A stretch of DNA of 21,768 nucleotides, from positions 1 to 21,768 of the forward strand of contig DFWO01000010.1 in NCBI GenBank assembly GCA_002380945.1, read 5' to 3'. A program made the position numbers and the translations under genes. The stretch comes from Methylococcaceae bacterium UBA4132 (GTDB taxonomy: Bacteria > Pseudomonadota > Gammaproteobacteria > Methylococcales > Methylomonadaceae). Of this stretch, positions 7,606-14,592 are shown one piece after another; positions within the stretch are counted from its first letter, which is position 1, and each line of letters opens with the position of its first letter. The notes under the pieces are model-generated. The model saw only the letters and a program-made list of their open reading frames with translations, ran no database searches and had not been told where the DNA came from.

Positions 7606-7852
7606 TCTCAGCCTCAGGAACATCCATTTCAGGAACATTCATCTCGCGAACTTTCATCTCAGGAACATCCATCTCGCGAACTTTCATCTCAGGAACATCC
7701 ATCTCGCGAACTTTCATCTCAGGAACATCCATCTCGCGAACTTTCATTTCAGGGATGTCTATCTCAGGCTCTGATACTTCAGGCTCTAATAACGAGCAAC
7801 TAGACATCATTGTAAATAACACAGCCAATATTAATAATTTATTGTATTTCAT
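7592..7852 (-). CDS. Small repeat-built lipoprotein, 86 aa
   Basis: The N-terminus MKYNKLLILAVLFTMMSSC is a lipoprotein signal: a basic start, a hydrophobic stretch, and a lipobox-like MSSC with the lipidated cysteine at residue 19. The mature part consists almost only of a 10-residue repeat, MKVREMDVPE, in four tandem copies (the last varies to MNVPE) flanked by degenerate PEMDVPE/PEIDIPE units. It is strongly acidic with regular prolines, so it is probably extended rather than globular, like a spacer between the membrane and a partner. No known domain is recognised. It is separated from the ATPase gamma gene by 105 bp and is probably transcribed alone. Confidence 0.65.
   Translation of the reverse strand: MKYNKLLILAVLFTMMSSCSLLEPEVSEPEIDIPEMKVREMDVPEMKVREMDVPEMKVREMDVPEMKVREMNVPEMDVPEAETDLK
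7631..7750. repeat. Tandem 30-bp repeat, four near-identical copies
   Basis: Units begin at 7631, 7661, 7691 and 7721, each starting AGGAACATYC and containing ATCTCGCGAA. The copies differ at only one or two positions. The unit length is a multiple of three, so copy-number change keeps the lipoprotein frame. It is a coding minisatellite. Confidence 0.9.
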
Positions 7853-7957
7853 GATGTCATCAAGATTTCCAATGTTAGTAAAAGGGGTTTCAACACTAAA
7901 TATCCGTTAAGGATACTGACAACAAAACCGTCAGTTTCTGTTCAAATGCTCCTACCC

Positions 7958-8767
7958 CTAAAAAGTTTCTGTATTTAATAAAATCACTTCTATTTCTTCA
8001 GTAATTTCTTCTTGGCGATAAATTTGCGATTTACGATGCAGTTTACTGGTTTGTTCATCGAGATGCTGCACTGCGCCTTCCAAGTGTTGAAGGCGCAGAC
8101 GGTTTTCGGTCAATAACGACACATACAAAATCTCGTACAGTACCGCTAAAACATACTGTTCTAACAATGCGGAGAAAAATAGCGGCGGCGGTAGATTAAG
8201 TATTGGATGCTCAGTCTGTGCTGGATGCAGTGCAGCCGATGGAAAAGGCGGTAAAATTTGCCGCTGTTGGATTTGATTATTGTCGAAGTCATGATAAACC
8301 ACAACCAACACTTGTTCATGTGCTAGTTTGCCAAGTTGATCCAGCAATTGTTCCAGCAATGACGGCACTTCCTCTTCAGCATTCGCGCCGATGAATGACG
8401 CAATCACTTGATACGGATACGCTTCCACCCGTCCAATTAGTCGGCTGCCGATAGCAATAATGCTCGCACAAGGTCGATCAATAAGGCTATCAAGCAATTT
8501 TTCATTAAAATCACCGCAAAAGCCGCGCTCTGAACCAACAACAATATAGACGGGCGGTCGATGGTCTTGATGACTCACAAAGTCTGGATACGTTGCCAGA
8601 AATGCTACTGCACTGTCTTCAATATGCGTGACCACCCGCGTTTGCCATTGTTGTAAGCGCGTCAACTTATGCACCGTCATCAACGCCAGATTTTTCATGG
8701 CGTTTAAAATACTGCGTATTTCCTCAAGTTGGTTGATATGCAGTTGTAATTCGCGGCTTTGGCTCAT
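7958..8767 (-). CDS. atpG: N-type F1Fo ATPase gamma subunit
   Basis: A 269-residue central-stalk subunit linking ATP hydrolysis/synthesis in the alpha3beta3 head to rotation of the c ring. The N-terminus MSQSRELQLHINQLEEIRSI followed by MKNLAL matches the gamma subunits of the alternative N-ATPase rather than the MAxxREIRxxI...TKAMxMVAA of standard F-ATPases. The conserved GSERGFCGDFN segment and the C-terminal coiled coil (NRLRLQHLEGAVQHLDEQ) are present. I chose the ATG at 8767 because it overlaps the alpha stop as ATGA, a typical coupled junction; an ATG four codons upstream (8779) is possible. It is the last gene of the N-ATPase operon order. The promoter must lie at or upstream of atpA because the module at 10312-17904 separates both from the rest. 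Confidence 0.88.
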   Translation of the reverse strand: MSQSRELQLHINQLEEIRSILNAMKNLALMTVHKLTRLQQWQTRVVTHIEDSAVAFLATYPDFVSHQDHRPPVYIVVGSERGFCGDFNEKLLDSLIDRPCASIIAIGSRLIGRVEAYPYQVIASFIGANAEEEVPSLLEQLLDQLGKLAHEQVLVVVYHDFDNNQIQQRQILPPFPSAALHPAQTEHPILNLPPPLFFSALLEQYVLAVLYEILYVSLLTENRLRLQHLEGAVQHLDEQTSKLHRKSQIYRQEEITEEIEVILLNTETF

Positions 8768-10233
8768 TCGGTTAAACACTCATGCAGAACGGGTAACCAG
8801 TGTTCACTTGGGGTATCAAGCGTCAAGCTGGTATTGCTAATACCTTGGGCAATGCGTTCTAATGTCTGAGGAATAGCTTGCAACTCGATAGCATTAAGTA
8901 ATCCATTGTTAAACGCCAGCAACCAAGCGAGTTGAAATAAACTAGGCAACGGCGTGAGTCGGTCTTGTTTAAGCAATTCGCGTAATAAACGTCCGCGCTG
9001 AATACGTTGCTCCATGGTCGCCTCAAGGCGTTGCCCAAAACGCGTAAAGGCTTCCAATTCCAAAAACTGCAAATAATCCAATTTCATTTGTCCTGCTTGT
9101 TGGCTAATACTAGAATGCTGTGCCTTGCCGCCGATACGTGACACTGATTTAGCAATATCAATAGCGGGGCGGAAACCTGAGGTAAACAGCGTACTATCCA
9201 GATAAATTTGCCCGTCGGTAATGGAAATCAAATTAGTCGGAATATAAGCGGCAATTTCACCTTGTTGGGTTTCGACTATCGGCAAAGCAGTCATACTACC
9301 GCCACCATTGTCAGCGTTGTAATGCGTGGAACGTTCTAGCAATCGAGAATGTATAAAAAAAATATCCCCTGGATAAGCTTCACGACCAGGCGGACGGCGT
9401 AATAACAACGACAATTCTCGATAAGTCCGCGCATGAGTCGATAAATCATCGTAAATCACCAGCGTATCGCGTCCTTTAGCCATCCAATATTCTGCCAATG
9501 CACAACCTGAAAACGGTGCGACATATTGCAAACCCGCTAACGCGCTAGCCTCGGCAACCACGCACACCGTGTAAGCCATTGCATCATGCTGTTTAAGCGT
9601 TTCAATAGTACTCACTACCGCTGAACGCTTTTGACCAATCAACACATAAATGCAGATAACATTCTTGTCCTGTTGATTGATGACGGTATCCAGCGCAATC
9701 GAACTACGCCCCAAACCTTCATCACCGATAATAAGCTGGCGTTGACCTTTACCGATTGGAATCAAGCTGTCGATAATTTTGATACCCGTATAAAGCGGCT
9801 CATGAACAAAATCGCGGGCGATAATGGCGGGGGAATTCTTTTCCAGATTTTCGCGTCCTGTGTGTATCGGTGCGGCAAGTCCATCAAGTGGCATACCCAG
9901 CGGATCTATCACTCGCCCTAAAAATTCATCACCCACAGGCACACTGAGCGGATGACGGGCATGACGCACCGTTGTTCCCGCCGTGAGATTCTCCGTTTCG
10001 TACAGCAAAATCGCGCCGATATGGTCGGCGTTCAAATCGAACACCATGCCACGACTGCCATCGGCGAAAATCAACACATCCTCAATTGCCGCCGACGGCA
10101 AGCCTTTAATCCAAGAAATACCATCACCGACCGATACCACTATGCCTTGCTCTTCAATCCGTAACGCGAGTTGATAGCGGCTCAACCAATCCATTTGTTG
10201 GTTTAATAAATCGAATGCGTTATTCAAAATCAT
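8764..10233 (-). CDS. atpA: N-type F1Fo ATPase alpha subunit
   Basis: A 489-residue non-catalytic nucleotide-binding subunit of the F1 head. The beta-barrel domain (residues about 25-95), the nucleotide-binding domain and the helical C-terminus are all present. VGDEFLGRVIDPLGMPLDG, VIYDDLSTHARTYRELSLLLRRPPGREAYPGD and the arginine-finger segment SVSRIGGKAQ are well conserved. The P-loop is degenerate: GDEGLGRSS instead of GDRQTGKT, with Arg at the Walker A lysine position (R176). The short N-terminus (no membrane-delta-binding extension) and the shortened C-terminus fit N-ATPase. The gene begins ATGATTTTGAATAA, which in an undisturbed operon would overlap the atpF stop. Here a decayed atpF tail and then the methylase gene on the other strand lie upstream. 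Confidence 0.92.
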   Translation of the reverse strand: MILNNAFDLLNQQMDWLSRYQLALRIEEQGIVVSVGDGISWIKGLPSAAIEDVLIFADGSRGMVFDLNADHIGAILLYETENLTAGTTVRHARHPLSVPVGDEFLGRVIDPLGMPLDGLAAPIHTGRENLEKNSPAIIARDFVHEPLYTGIKIIDSLIPIGKGQRQLIIGDEGLGRSSIALDTVINQQDKNVICIYVLIGQKRSAVVSTIETLKQHDAMAYTVCVVAEASALAGLQYVAPFSGCALAEYWMAKGRDTLVIYDDLSTHARTYRELSLLLRRPPGREAYPGDIFFIHSRLLERSTHYNADNGGGSMTALPIVETQQGEIAAYIPTNLISITDGQIYLDSTLFTSGFRPAIDIAKSVSRIGGKAQHSSISQQAGQMKLDYLQFLELEAFTRFGQRLEATMEQRIQRGRLLRELLKQDRLTPLPSLFQLAWLLAFNNGLLNAIELQAIPQTLERIAQGISNTSLTLDTPSEHWLPVLHECLTE

Positions 10234-10296
10234 GGGCTAATCTTAGTTCCTATTGCTTGTAACACCCTTATACTATGACAATAAACTATGCGAAAC
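10204..10296. repeat. Left flanking direct repeat: atpA start plus decayed atpF tail
   Basis: This copy matches 17962-18068. Shared blocks in the same order are TAATAAATC (10204-10212), TATTCAAAATCATG (10221-10234), AGTTCCT (10245-10251), CTTGTAACACCC (10256-10267) and an approximate CAATA..CTAT.CG block near 10279-10292. The part from 10234 upward corresponds to the end of the atpF coding sequence on the minus strand, but with internal deletions, so it is non-coding debris. It marks the edge of the inserted module. The first two blocks are spaced identically (17 nt) in both copies. Confidence 0.8.
10269..10274 (+). promoter_or_regulatory. Possible -10 box for the methylase operon
   Basis: TATACT lies 38 nt before the methylase ATG, within the decayed atpF tail. 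No clear -35 hexamer is visible. The only other non-coding space before the gene is a few tens of bases, so a promoter here is likely even though this exact box is uncertain. Confidence 0.3.
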
Positions 10297-10311
10297 AAAA
10301 GGAAATGATTA

Positions 10312-13300
10312 ATGGCTAAAACACTGCAAAAAAACCTTACGGAAATCCGTTGCCTCATTCAGCAATTTGATTTTAAAGCGTTGTTTAATTTACTGGGTTG
10401 GTCAAATCCGCTGGATAATCGCATAACCCCCGTTACGGTTAATCATGCCGCGTTGAGCTATCGGCATATTGCTGAATTATCGGGCGTAGTCGTTTTAGAA
10501 ATCAGCCATACCACTATACCCGACAGCAAAACCCGCCTCGCTCTGCATGATGACATCAGCCGCAAACATCATGAACATTTATTAATTTTTGTCGATGCTG
10601 ACAAAACCCAAAGCCTATGGTCATGGTTAAAACGCGATGGTAAAAAAAATTTGCCGCGCAGTCACAGCTATTTCAGCGGACAATCGGGCGATTTATTACT
10701 GTCAAAAATCGTCAATATGGCGGTGGATTTTGCTGATTTTGATGATAACGGCACTGTCGCGCTGGTTGATGTCACTGAGCGATTGCGTAATGCCTTAGAC
10801 ATTGAACCCATCACCAAAAAATTCTTTAAAGATTTTGAACAAAAACACAGCGATTTTGTTGAGCAAATAACAGGCATTCCCAACGAAAAAAACCGCGCTT
10901 GGTATGCGTCAGTGTTATTACATCGTCTCATGTTTATTTGGTTTTTACAGAAAAAAGCCTTTATCAACAAAGGCGATTTAAATTATTTAAGCAATAAACT
11001 GAACGACTTTCAAAGCACCCTAAAAATAGATTGCTATTACCGCGAATTTTTACTGCCCTTATTCTTTCAAGGCTTTGCCAAACCGAAAAATGAACGCAGC
11101 GCAGAAACTAATCAGTTATTAGGCGATATTCATTATTTAAACGGCGGATTATTTTTACCGCATAAAATCGAAGAGCAATATAAAGAGCAAATTCAAGTTA
11201 GCGACCAAGCCTTTACTGATTTATTCGCCTTATTTAATCAATATTCATGGAATTTAAACGACACCATCGGCGGCAATGACGATGAAATAAACCCCGATGT
11301 ATTAGGCTATATCTTTGAAAAATACATCAACCAAAAAGCCTTTGGCGCGTATTATACCCGCCCTGAAATTACCGATTATTTATGTGAACGCACCATATCA
11401 AAATTAATACTTGACCGTATTAACAGCCCCTACGACTGTCAGTCCTTAAAGGACTGCCAGTCGTTAGAATTACCCACATGGCACTTTAAAGACCTGCCCG
11501 ACTTATTATTTAAACTCGACGCGCCCCTATGCAATAAATTACTACGCGACATATTACCCAGTTTAAGTTTATTAGACCCTGCGTGTGGTTCGGGTGCGTT
11601 TTTAGTCGCGGCAATGAAAACACTGATTGCCATTTATGCCGCGATTATCAGTAAAATAAAAACCCTGCATGATGACGGCTTAAACAATTGGTTAAAAGAA
11701 ACTGAAACAGCGCACCCCAGTATTGATTATTTTATTAAAAAAGAAATCATCAAAAATAATTTATACGGCGTGGACATCATGCCAGAAGCCACTGAGATTG
11801 CTAAATTGCGTTTATTTTTAGCCTTGGTTTCATCAGCACGAAATGTGAACGAGTTAGAGCCATTACCGAATATTGATTTTAATATCATGGCAGGTAATTC
11901 CTTGATTGGTTTATTAACCATTGAGGGCGAAAAATTTAATTCATTAGGGCAAGCCGATATATTTAGTAGTAATGAAGCGAAAACGTACACGCAAATTTTA
12001 AATGAAAAAAACCGACTGTGTGCCAATTATAAAGACGCGCAAAGTTACAGCCAGAATTTAGTATTATTGCGTGATGGTATTTCAGAGATTAAAACAAAAG
12101 CCTATCGCAAGTTAAATGAATTATTATTGGCTGAATTTGAACGCTTGCAAATTAAATACGAACAAGCGGTATGGGATACGGCAAAAAACAAAGAAGGTAA
12201 ACCGATAAAACGCGCGTTAACACTTGCCGATATTGAAGCTTTGCAGCCGTTTCATTGGGGGTATGAATTTGATAGTATTTTTGGGCGTGGTGGGTTTGAT
12301 GCGATTATTACTAATCCGCCGTGGGAAGTATTTAAACCGCAAGCCAAAGAATTTTTTAATGAATATTCCGATATAGTCAGTAAAAATAAAATGACTATTA
12401 AAGAATTTGAAAAAGAACAAGCGAGTTTATTAAATAATGACGACGTAAAAAGCGCGTGGCTGGCGTATTTAAGCCGCTTTCCTTATGTCAGTTTATATTT
12501 TCGCAGTTGTTCACAGTTTCCTTATCAAACCGCTGTGGTCAATGGTAAAAGAACGGGGTCGGATGTTAATTTGTATAAATTATTTACTGAGCAGTGCTTT
12601 AATTTATTACGCGATAATGGACAATGCGGCGTTATTATCCCTAGTGGTATTTATAGCGATTTAGGCGCGACGGGTTTAAGAACGCTATTATTTAATAAAA
12701 CTAAAATTGATACTTTGTTTGGACTGAGTAATGAAAGATTTATTTTTGAAGAAGTAGACCATCGTTTCAAGTTTTGTATTTTTACCTATAAAAAAGGCGA
12801 ATACACCGATAATTTTAATGCGGTGTTTAGAATTGACCCGCGTGTAGCGATAGCAAAAGATAAATTGGAAAGTTTTTTACATGATACGGAAATACAAGTT
12901 CAATTAAAAACCGATTTAATTAAAAAACTGTCGCCTGATTCGCATTCGGTTATGGAATTTAAAAGTGCGTTAGATGTGCAGATTGCGGAGAAAATGTTGG
13001 CGTTTCCGTTATTAGGTGAAAAGCTGGAAAATACTTGGAATTTAGTGTTAAGTAATGAATTTCACATGACTAATGACAGTTATTTATTTAAAACCGAAAA
13101 TTCAGCAGGTCGTTTGCCGTTATATGAAGGAAAAATGATTCATCAATTTGAACATTTATTTGCTGAACCGCGTTATTGGGTTGATGAATCAGAAGGTAGA
13201 AAATCGGTTTTAGGTAGAAATGAAGACGAAGGACAAATATTAAATTATCAAAAATATCGGTTGGCTTATCGTTCAATTGGTAGAAATACAGATATAAGAA

Positions 13301-13794
13301 CAATGATTGCAACTATTGTTCCATCTTGCTTTGCGGGAAATTCTATCAATATATCCAAGTCATCAGATAATTACAGTTTATTAATATGTGTTGCTTTTCT
13401 TAATTCATTTGCGATGGATTGGCTTTTAAGACATAAAGTTTCAGCTAATGTTAATATGTTTTATGTTTATCAATTACCCATTCCCCGCCTAACCGAACAA
13501 CACCCGCAGTTTAAAGCCATCGTAGAACGAGCGGCGGCGTTAATCTGCACCACACCCGATTATGATGATTTACGCGCCGAGTTAGACCTCCGAGGTTTTA
13601 AAAACCTCGGAGGTCTTGAAAATAGCAAAGGTCTGGAAAACCGCGCCCAACTTCGCGCTGAATTAGATGCCATTATCGCCCACCTATACGGCTTAAGCGA
13701 AAGCGAATTTACTCATATCTTAAGCGCGTTCCCAATAGTCAAAGACGACATAAAACAAGCCGCATTAACAGAATTTAGAAAATTAACCCAGTAG
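10312..13794 (+). CDS. Eco57I-like N6-adenine DNA methyltransferase (type IIG-like / defence methylase)
   Basis: An 1160-residue protein with an AAAGGAA Shine-Dalgarno and an ATG at 10312. A large N-terminal region (about 1-340) contains the SLWSWLKR and NEKNRAWYASVLLHRLMFIWFLQ segments typical of big single-chain methylases. GAYYTRPEITDYL then leads into the class I methyltransferase core. Motif I is DPACGSGAFL (D422-L431) and motif IV is NPPW (N668-W671), the gamma-type N6-adenine signature. A YGVDIMPEATEIAKLRLFLAL segment matches the SAM-adenine pocket. The C-terminal half holds the target-recognition part and ends in an RAELDAIIAHLYGLSESEF segment seen in this family. No convincing PD-(D/E)xK nuclease motif was found in the N-terminus, so cleavage may depend on the PLD-helicase downstream. 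Two 33-nt palindromes lie in frame inside it. The text is AT-rich with predominantly TTA leucines, suggesting acquisition. Confidence 0.9.
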   Translation: MAKTLQKNLTEIRCLIQQFDFKALFNLLGWSNPLDNRITPVTVNHAALSYRHIAELSGVVVLEISHTTIPDSKTRLALHDDISRKHHEHLLIFVDADKTQSLWSWLKRDGKKNLPRSHSYFSGQSGDLLLSKIVNMAVDFADFDDNGTVALVDVTERLRNALDIEPITKKFFKDFEQKHSDFVEQITGIPNEKNRAWYASVLLHRLMFIWFLQKKAFINKGDLNYLSNKLNDFQSTLKIDCYYREFLLPLFFQGFAKPKNERSAETNQLLGDIHYLNGGLFLPHKIEEQYKEQIQVSDQAFTDLFALFNQYSWNLNDTIGGNDDEINPDVLGYIFEKYINQKAFGAYYTRPEITDYLCERTISKLILDRINSPYDCQSLKDCQSLELPTWHFKDLPDLLFKLDAPLCNKLLRDILPSLSLLDPACGSGAFLVAAMKTLIAIYAAIISKIKTLHDDGLNNWLKETETAHPSIDYFIKKEIIKNNLYGVDIMPEATEIAKLRLFLALVSSARNVNELEPLPNIDFNIMAGNSLIGLLTIEGEKFNSLGQADIFSSNEAKTYTQILNEKNRLCANYKDAQSYSQNLVLLRDGISEIKTKAYRKLNELLLAEFERLQIKYEQAVWDTAKNKEGKPIKRALTLADIEALQPFHWGYEFDSIFGRGGFDAIITNPPWEVFKPQAKEFFNEYSDIVSKNKMTIKEFEKEQASLLNNDDVKSAWLAYLSRFPYVSLYFRSCSQFPYQTAVVNGKRTGSDVNLYKLFTEQCFNLLRDNGQCGVIIPSGIYSDLGATGLRTLLFNKTKIDTLFGLSNERFIFEEVDHRFKFCIFTYKKGEYTDNFNAVFRIDPRVAIAKDKLESFLHDTEIQVQLKTDLIKKLSPDSHSVMEFKSALDVQIAEKMLAFPLLGEKLENTWNLVLSNEFHMTNDSYLFKTENSAGRLPLYEGKMIHQFEHLFAEPRYWVDESEGRKSVLGRNEDEGQILNYQKYRLAYRSIGRNTDIRTMIATIVPSCFAGNSINISKSSDNYSLLICVAFLNSFAMDWLLRHKVSANVNMFYVYQLPIPRLTEQHPQFKAIVERAAALICTTPDYDDLRAELDLRGFKNLGGLENSKGLENRAQLRAELDAIIAHLYGLSESEFTHILSAFPIVKDDIKQAALTEFRKLTQ
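11432..11464. repeat. 33-nt palindrome inside the methylase gene (first copy)
   Basis: Arms ACGACTGTCAGTCCTT and AAGGACTGCCAGTCGT flank a single central A (11448), with one mismatched pair. It encodes the DCQSLKDCQSLE segment (about residues 375-386) in a linker about 36 residues before methyltransferase motif I. It adds 11 codons without shifting the frame. Confidence 0.85.
13584..13616. repeat. 33-nt perfect palindrome inside the methylase gene (second copy)
   Basis: The arms AGACCTCCGAGGTTTT and AAAACCTCGGAGGTCT are perfectly complementary around a single A (13600). It encodes part of LDLRGFKNLGGLE near the C-terminus. The flanks 13571-13586 and 13651-13666 both read like CGCGC(C/T)GA(G/A)TTAGA and encode RAELD twice, suggesting a duplication around the insertion. 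It belongs to the same repeat family as 1921-1953. Confidence 0.9.
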
Positions 13795-13802
13795 AAAAGA
13801 TT

Positions 13803-14012
13803 ATGAAAATTTACACTGCCATCGTTGAACGCTGTATCGAAACGGGCTTATATGTCGGTTTTGTCCCTGGATTTACAGGCGCACATAGCCAAGCCGAAAG
13901 TTTGGATGAATTAAATAAAAATCTGCAAGAAGTGATAGAAATGTTACTTGAAGAAGGTCAACCCATTTTAGAAAGTCAATTCATTGGCATTCAAAATATC
14001 GCAGTGGCTTAG
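13803..14012 (+). CDS. HicB-like protein (orphan antitoxin)
   Basis: A 69-residue HicB-fold protein: MKIYTAIVERCIETGLYVGF, then VPGFTGAHSQAESLDELNKN and LQEVIEMLLEEG. This is the beta-alpha-beta partial RNase-H-like fold of HicB antitoxins and related UPF0150 proteins. It has no C-terminal ribbon-helix-helix or HTH DNA-binding extension, and no HicA toxin gene is next to it; the next gene is yefM. The ATG lies 8 nt after the methylase stop, so it is co-transcribed with the methylase. It could be an antitoxin relic, an antitoxin acting on a toxin elsewhere, or a small regulator or partner recruited by the restriction module. The fold call is good; the function is not established. Confidence 0.75.
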   Translation: MKIYTAIVERCIETGLYVGFVPGFTGAHSQAESLDELNKNLQEVIEMLLEEGQPILESQFIGIQNIAVA

Positions 14013-14081
14013 AATATTTAATCGCTCCAGCGTTGGAATGCTTGAGTGGAATAATAATTTTTAATTTTGAGGAAAATAATA

Positions 14082-14339
14082 ATGGATGCTCTAACTTTTA
14101 GTTATGCACAGCAAAACCTCGCTGATCTTATGCAAGCCGTCAATGACGACCACGCGCCTGTTATTGTCACCTATGACAAGGCAAAACCCGTAGTGATTAT
14201 GTCGCTTGAAGATTACCAAAGCATTGAAGAAACTGCCTATTTATTAAGAAACGTAACGGGAGCGCGACGATTAATCGAATCCATTGAAGAATTACGCGCA
14301 GGTAATGGTATAGAAAGAGAGCTTTTAAATGATGATTAA
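14082..14339 (+). CDS. yefM: YefM/Phd-family antitoxin
   Basis: An 85-residue antitoxin. The ATG at 14082 follows TGAGGAAAATAATA, a good ribosome-binding site; an upstream TTG in frame is less likely. The N-terminal FSYAQQNLADLMQAVNDDHA segment and the PVIVTYDKAKPVVIMSLEDYQSI segment are the Phd/YefM DNA-binding fold. The C-terminal ETAYLLRN...ARRLIESIEELRAG part is the flexible toxin-wrapping helix. It neutralises YoeB and probably autorepresses the pair from the 69-nt gap upstream. It overlaps yoeB by 11 nt, the usual arrangement for coupled antitoxin-toxin translation. The pair sits between the methylase/HicB and helicase genes. Confidence 0.92.
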   Translation: MDALTFSYAQQNLADLMQAVNDDHAPVIVTYDKAKPVVIMSLEDYQSIEETAYLLRNVTGARRLIESIEELRAGNGIERELLNDD

Positions 14340-14583
14340 ATTTTCCAGCAAAGGCTGGGAAGATTATCTTTATTGGCAGGCAACAGACCGCGCTATGCTA
14401 AAGCGTATCAATATGTTGATTAAAGAAATAGAACGCGAGCCATTTAGCGGCAAAGGAAAGCCTGAACCGTTAAAGCATCAATTATCAGGGTTTTGGTCGC
14501 GGCGTATTGATGTGCAGCATCGTTTAGTTTATGCCTATGAAGCGGATACCGTATTAATCGCCCAATGCCGAGACCATTATTAA
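14329..14583 (+). CDS. yoeB: YoeB/Txe-family ribosome-dependent mRNA interferase toxin
   Basis: An 84-residue RelE-superfamily toxin, the same length as E. coli YoeB and aligning without gaps. The catalytic residues are all present at the E. coli positions: E46 (KPEPLKH), R65 (HRLVYA), H83 and Y84 at the C-terminus (CRDHY). The GFWSRRI segment is also conserved. The toxin cleaves mRNA in the ribosomal A site after release from YefM. The first of two adjacent ATGs (14329) gives the E. coli-like length. It lies 9 nt upstream of the helicase gene, so the toxin-antitoxin pair is embedded in the restriction operon. Confidence 0.95.
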   Translation: MMIKFSSKGWEDYLYWQATDRAMLKRINMLIKEIEREPFSGKGKPEPLKHQLSGFWSRRIDVQHRLVYAYEADTVLIAQCRDHY

Positions 14584-14592
14584 AACGCCGTC

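Noticed and set aside
7631..7750. Regular 30-bp repeats that might be a CRISPR array
   Set aside because: The copies are directly adjacent without unique spacers and encode an in-frame repeat peptide of a lipoprotein; no cas genes are nearby.
9631..10174. Plus-strand open frames opposite atpA
   Set aside because: They lie antisense to a well-conserved gene and show no protein-like features of their own.
10312..11330. N-terminal PD-(D/E)xK nuclease domain in the methylase, as in type IIG enzymes
   Set aside because: A VVVLEISH strand is visible, but no E-x-K or Q-x-K partner follows at the right distance, so a nuclease cannot be supported by eye.
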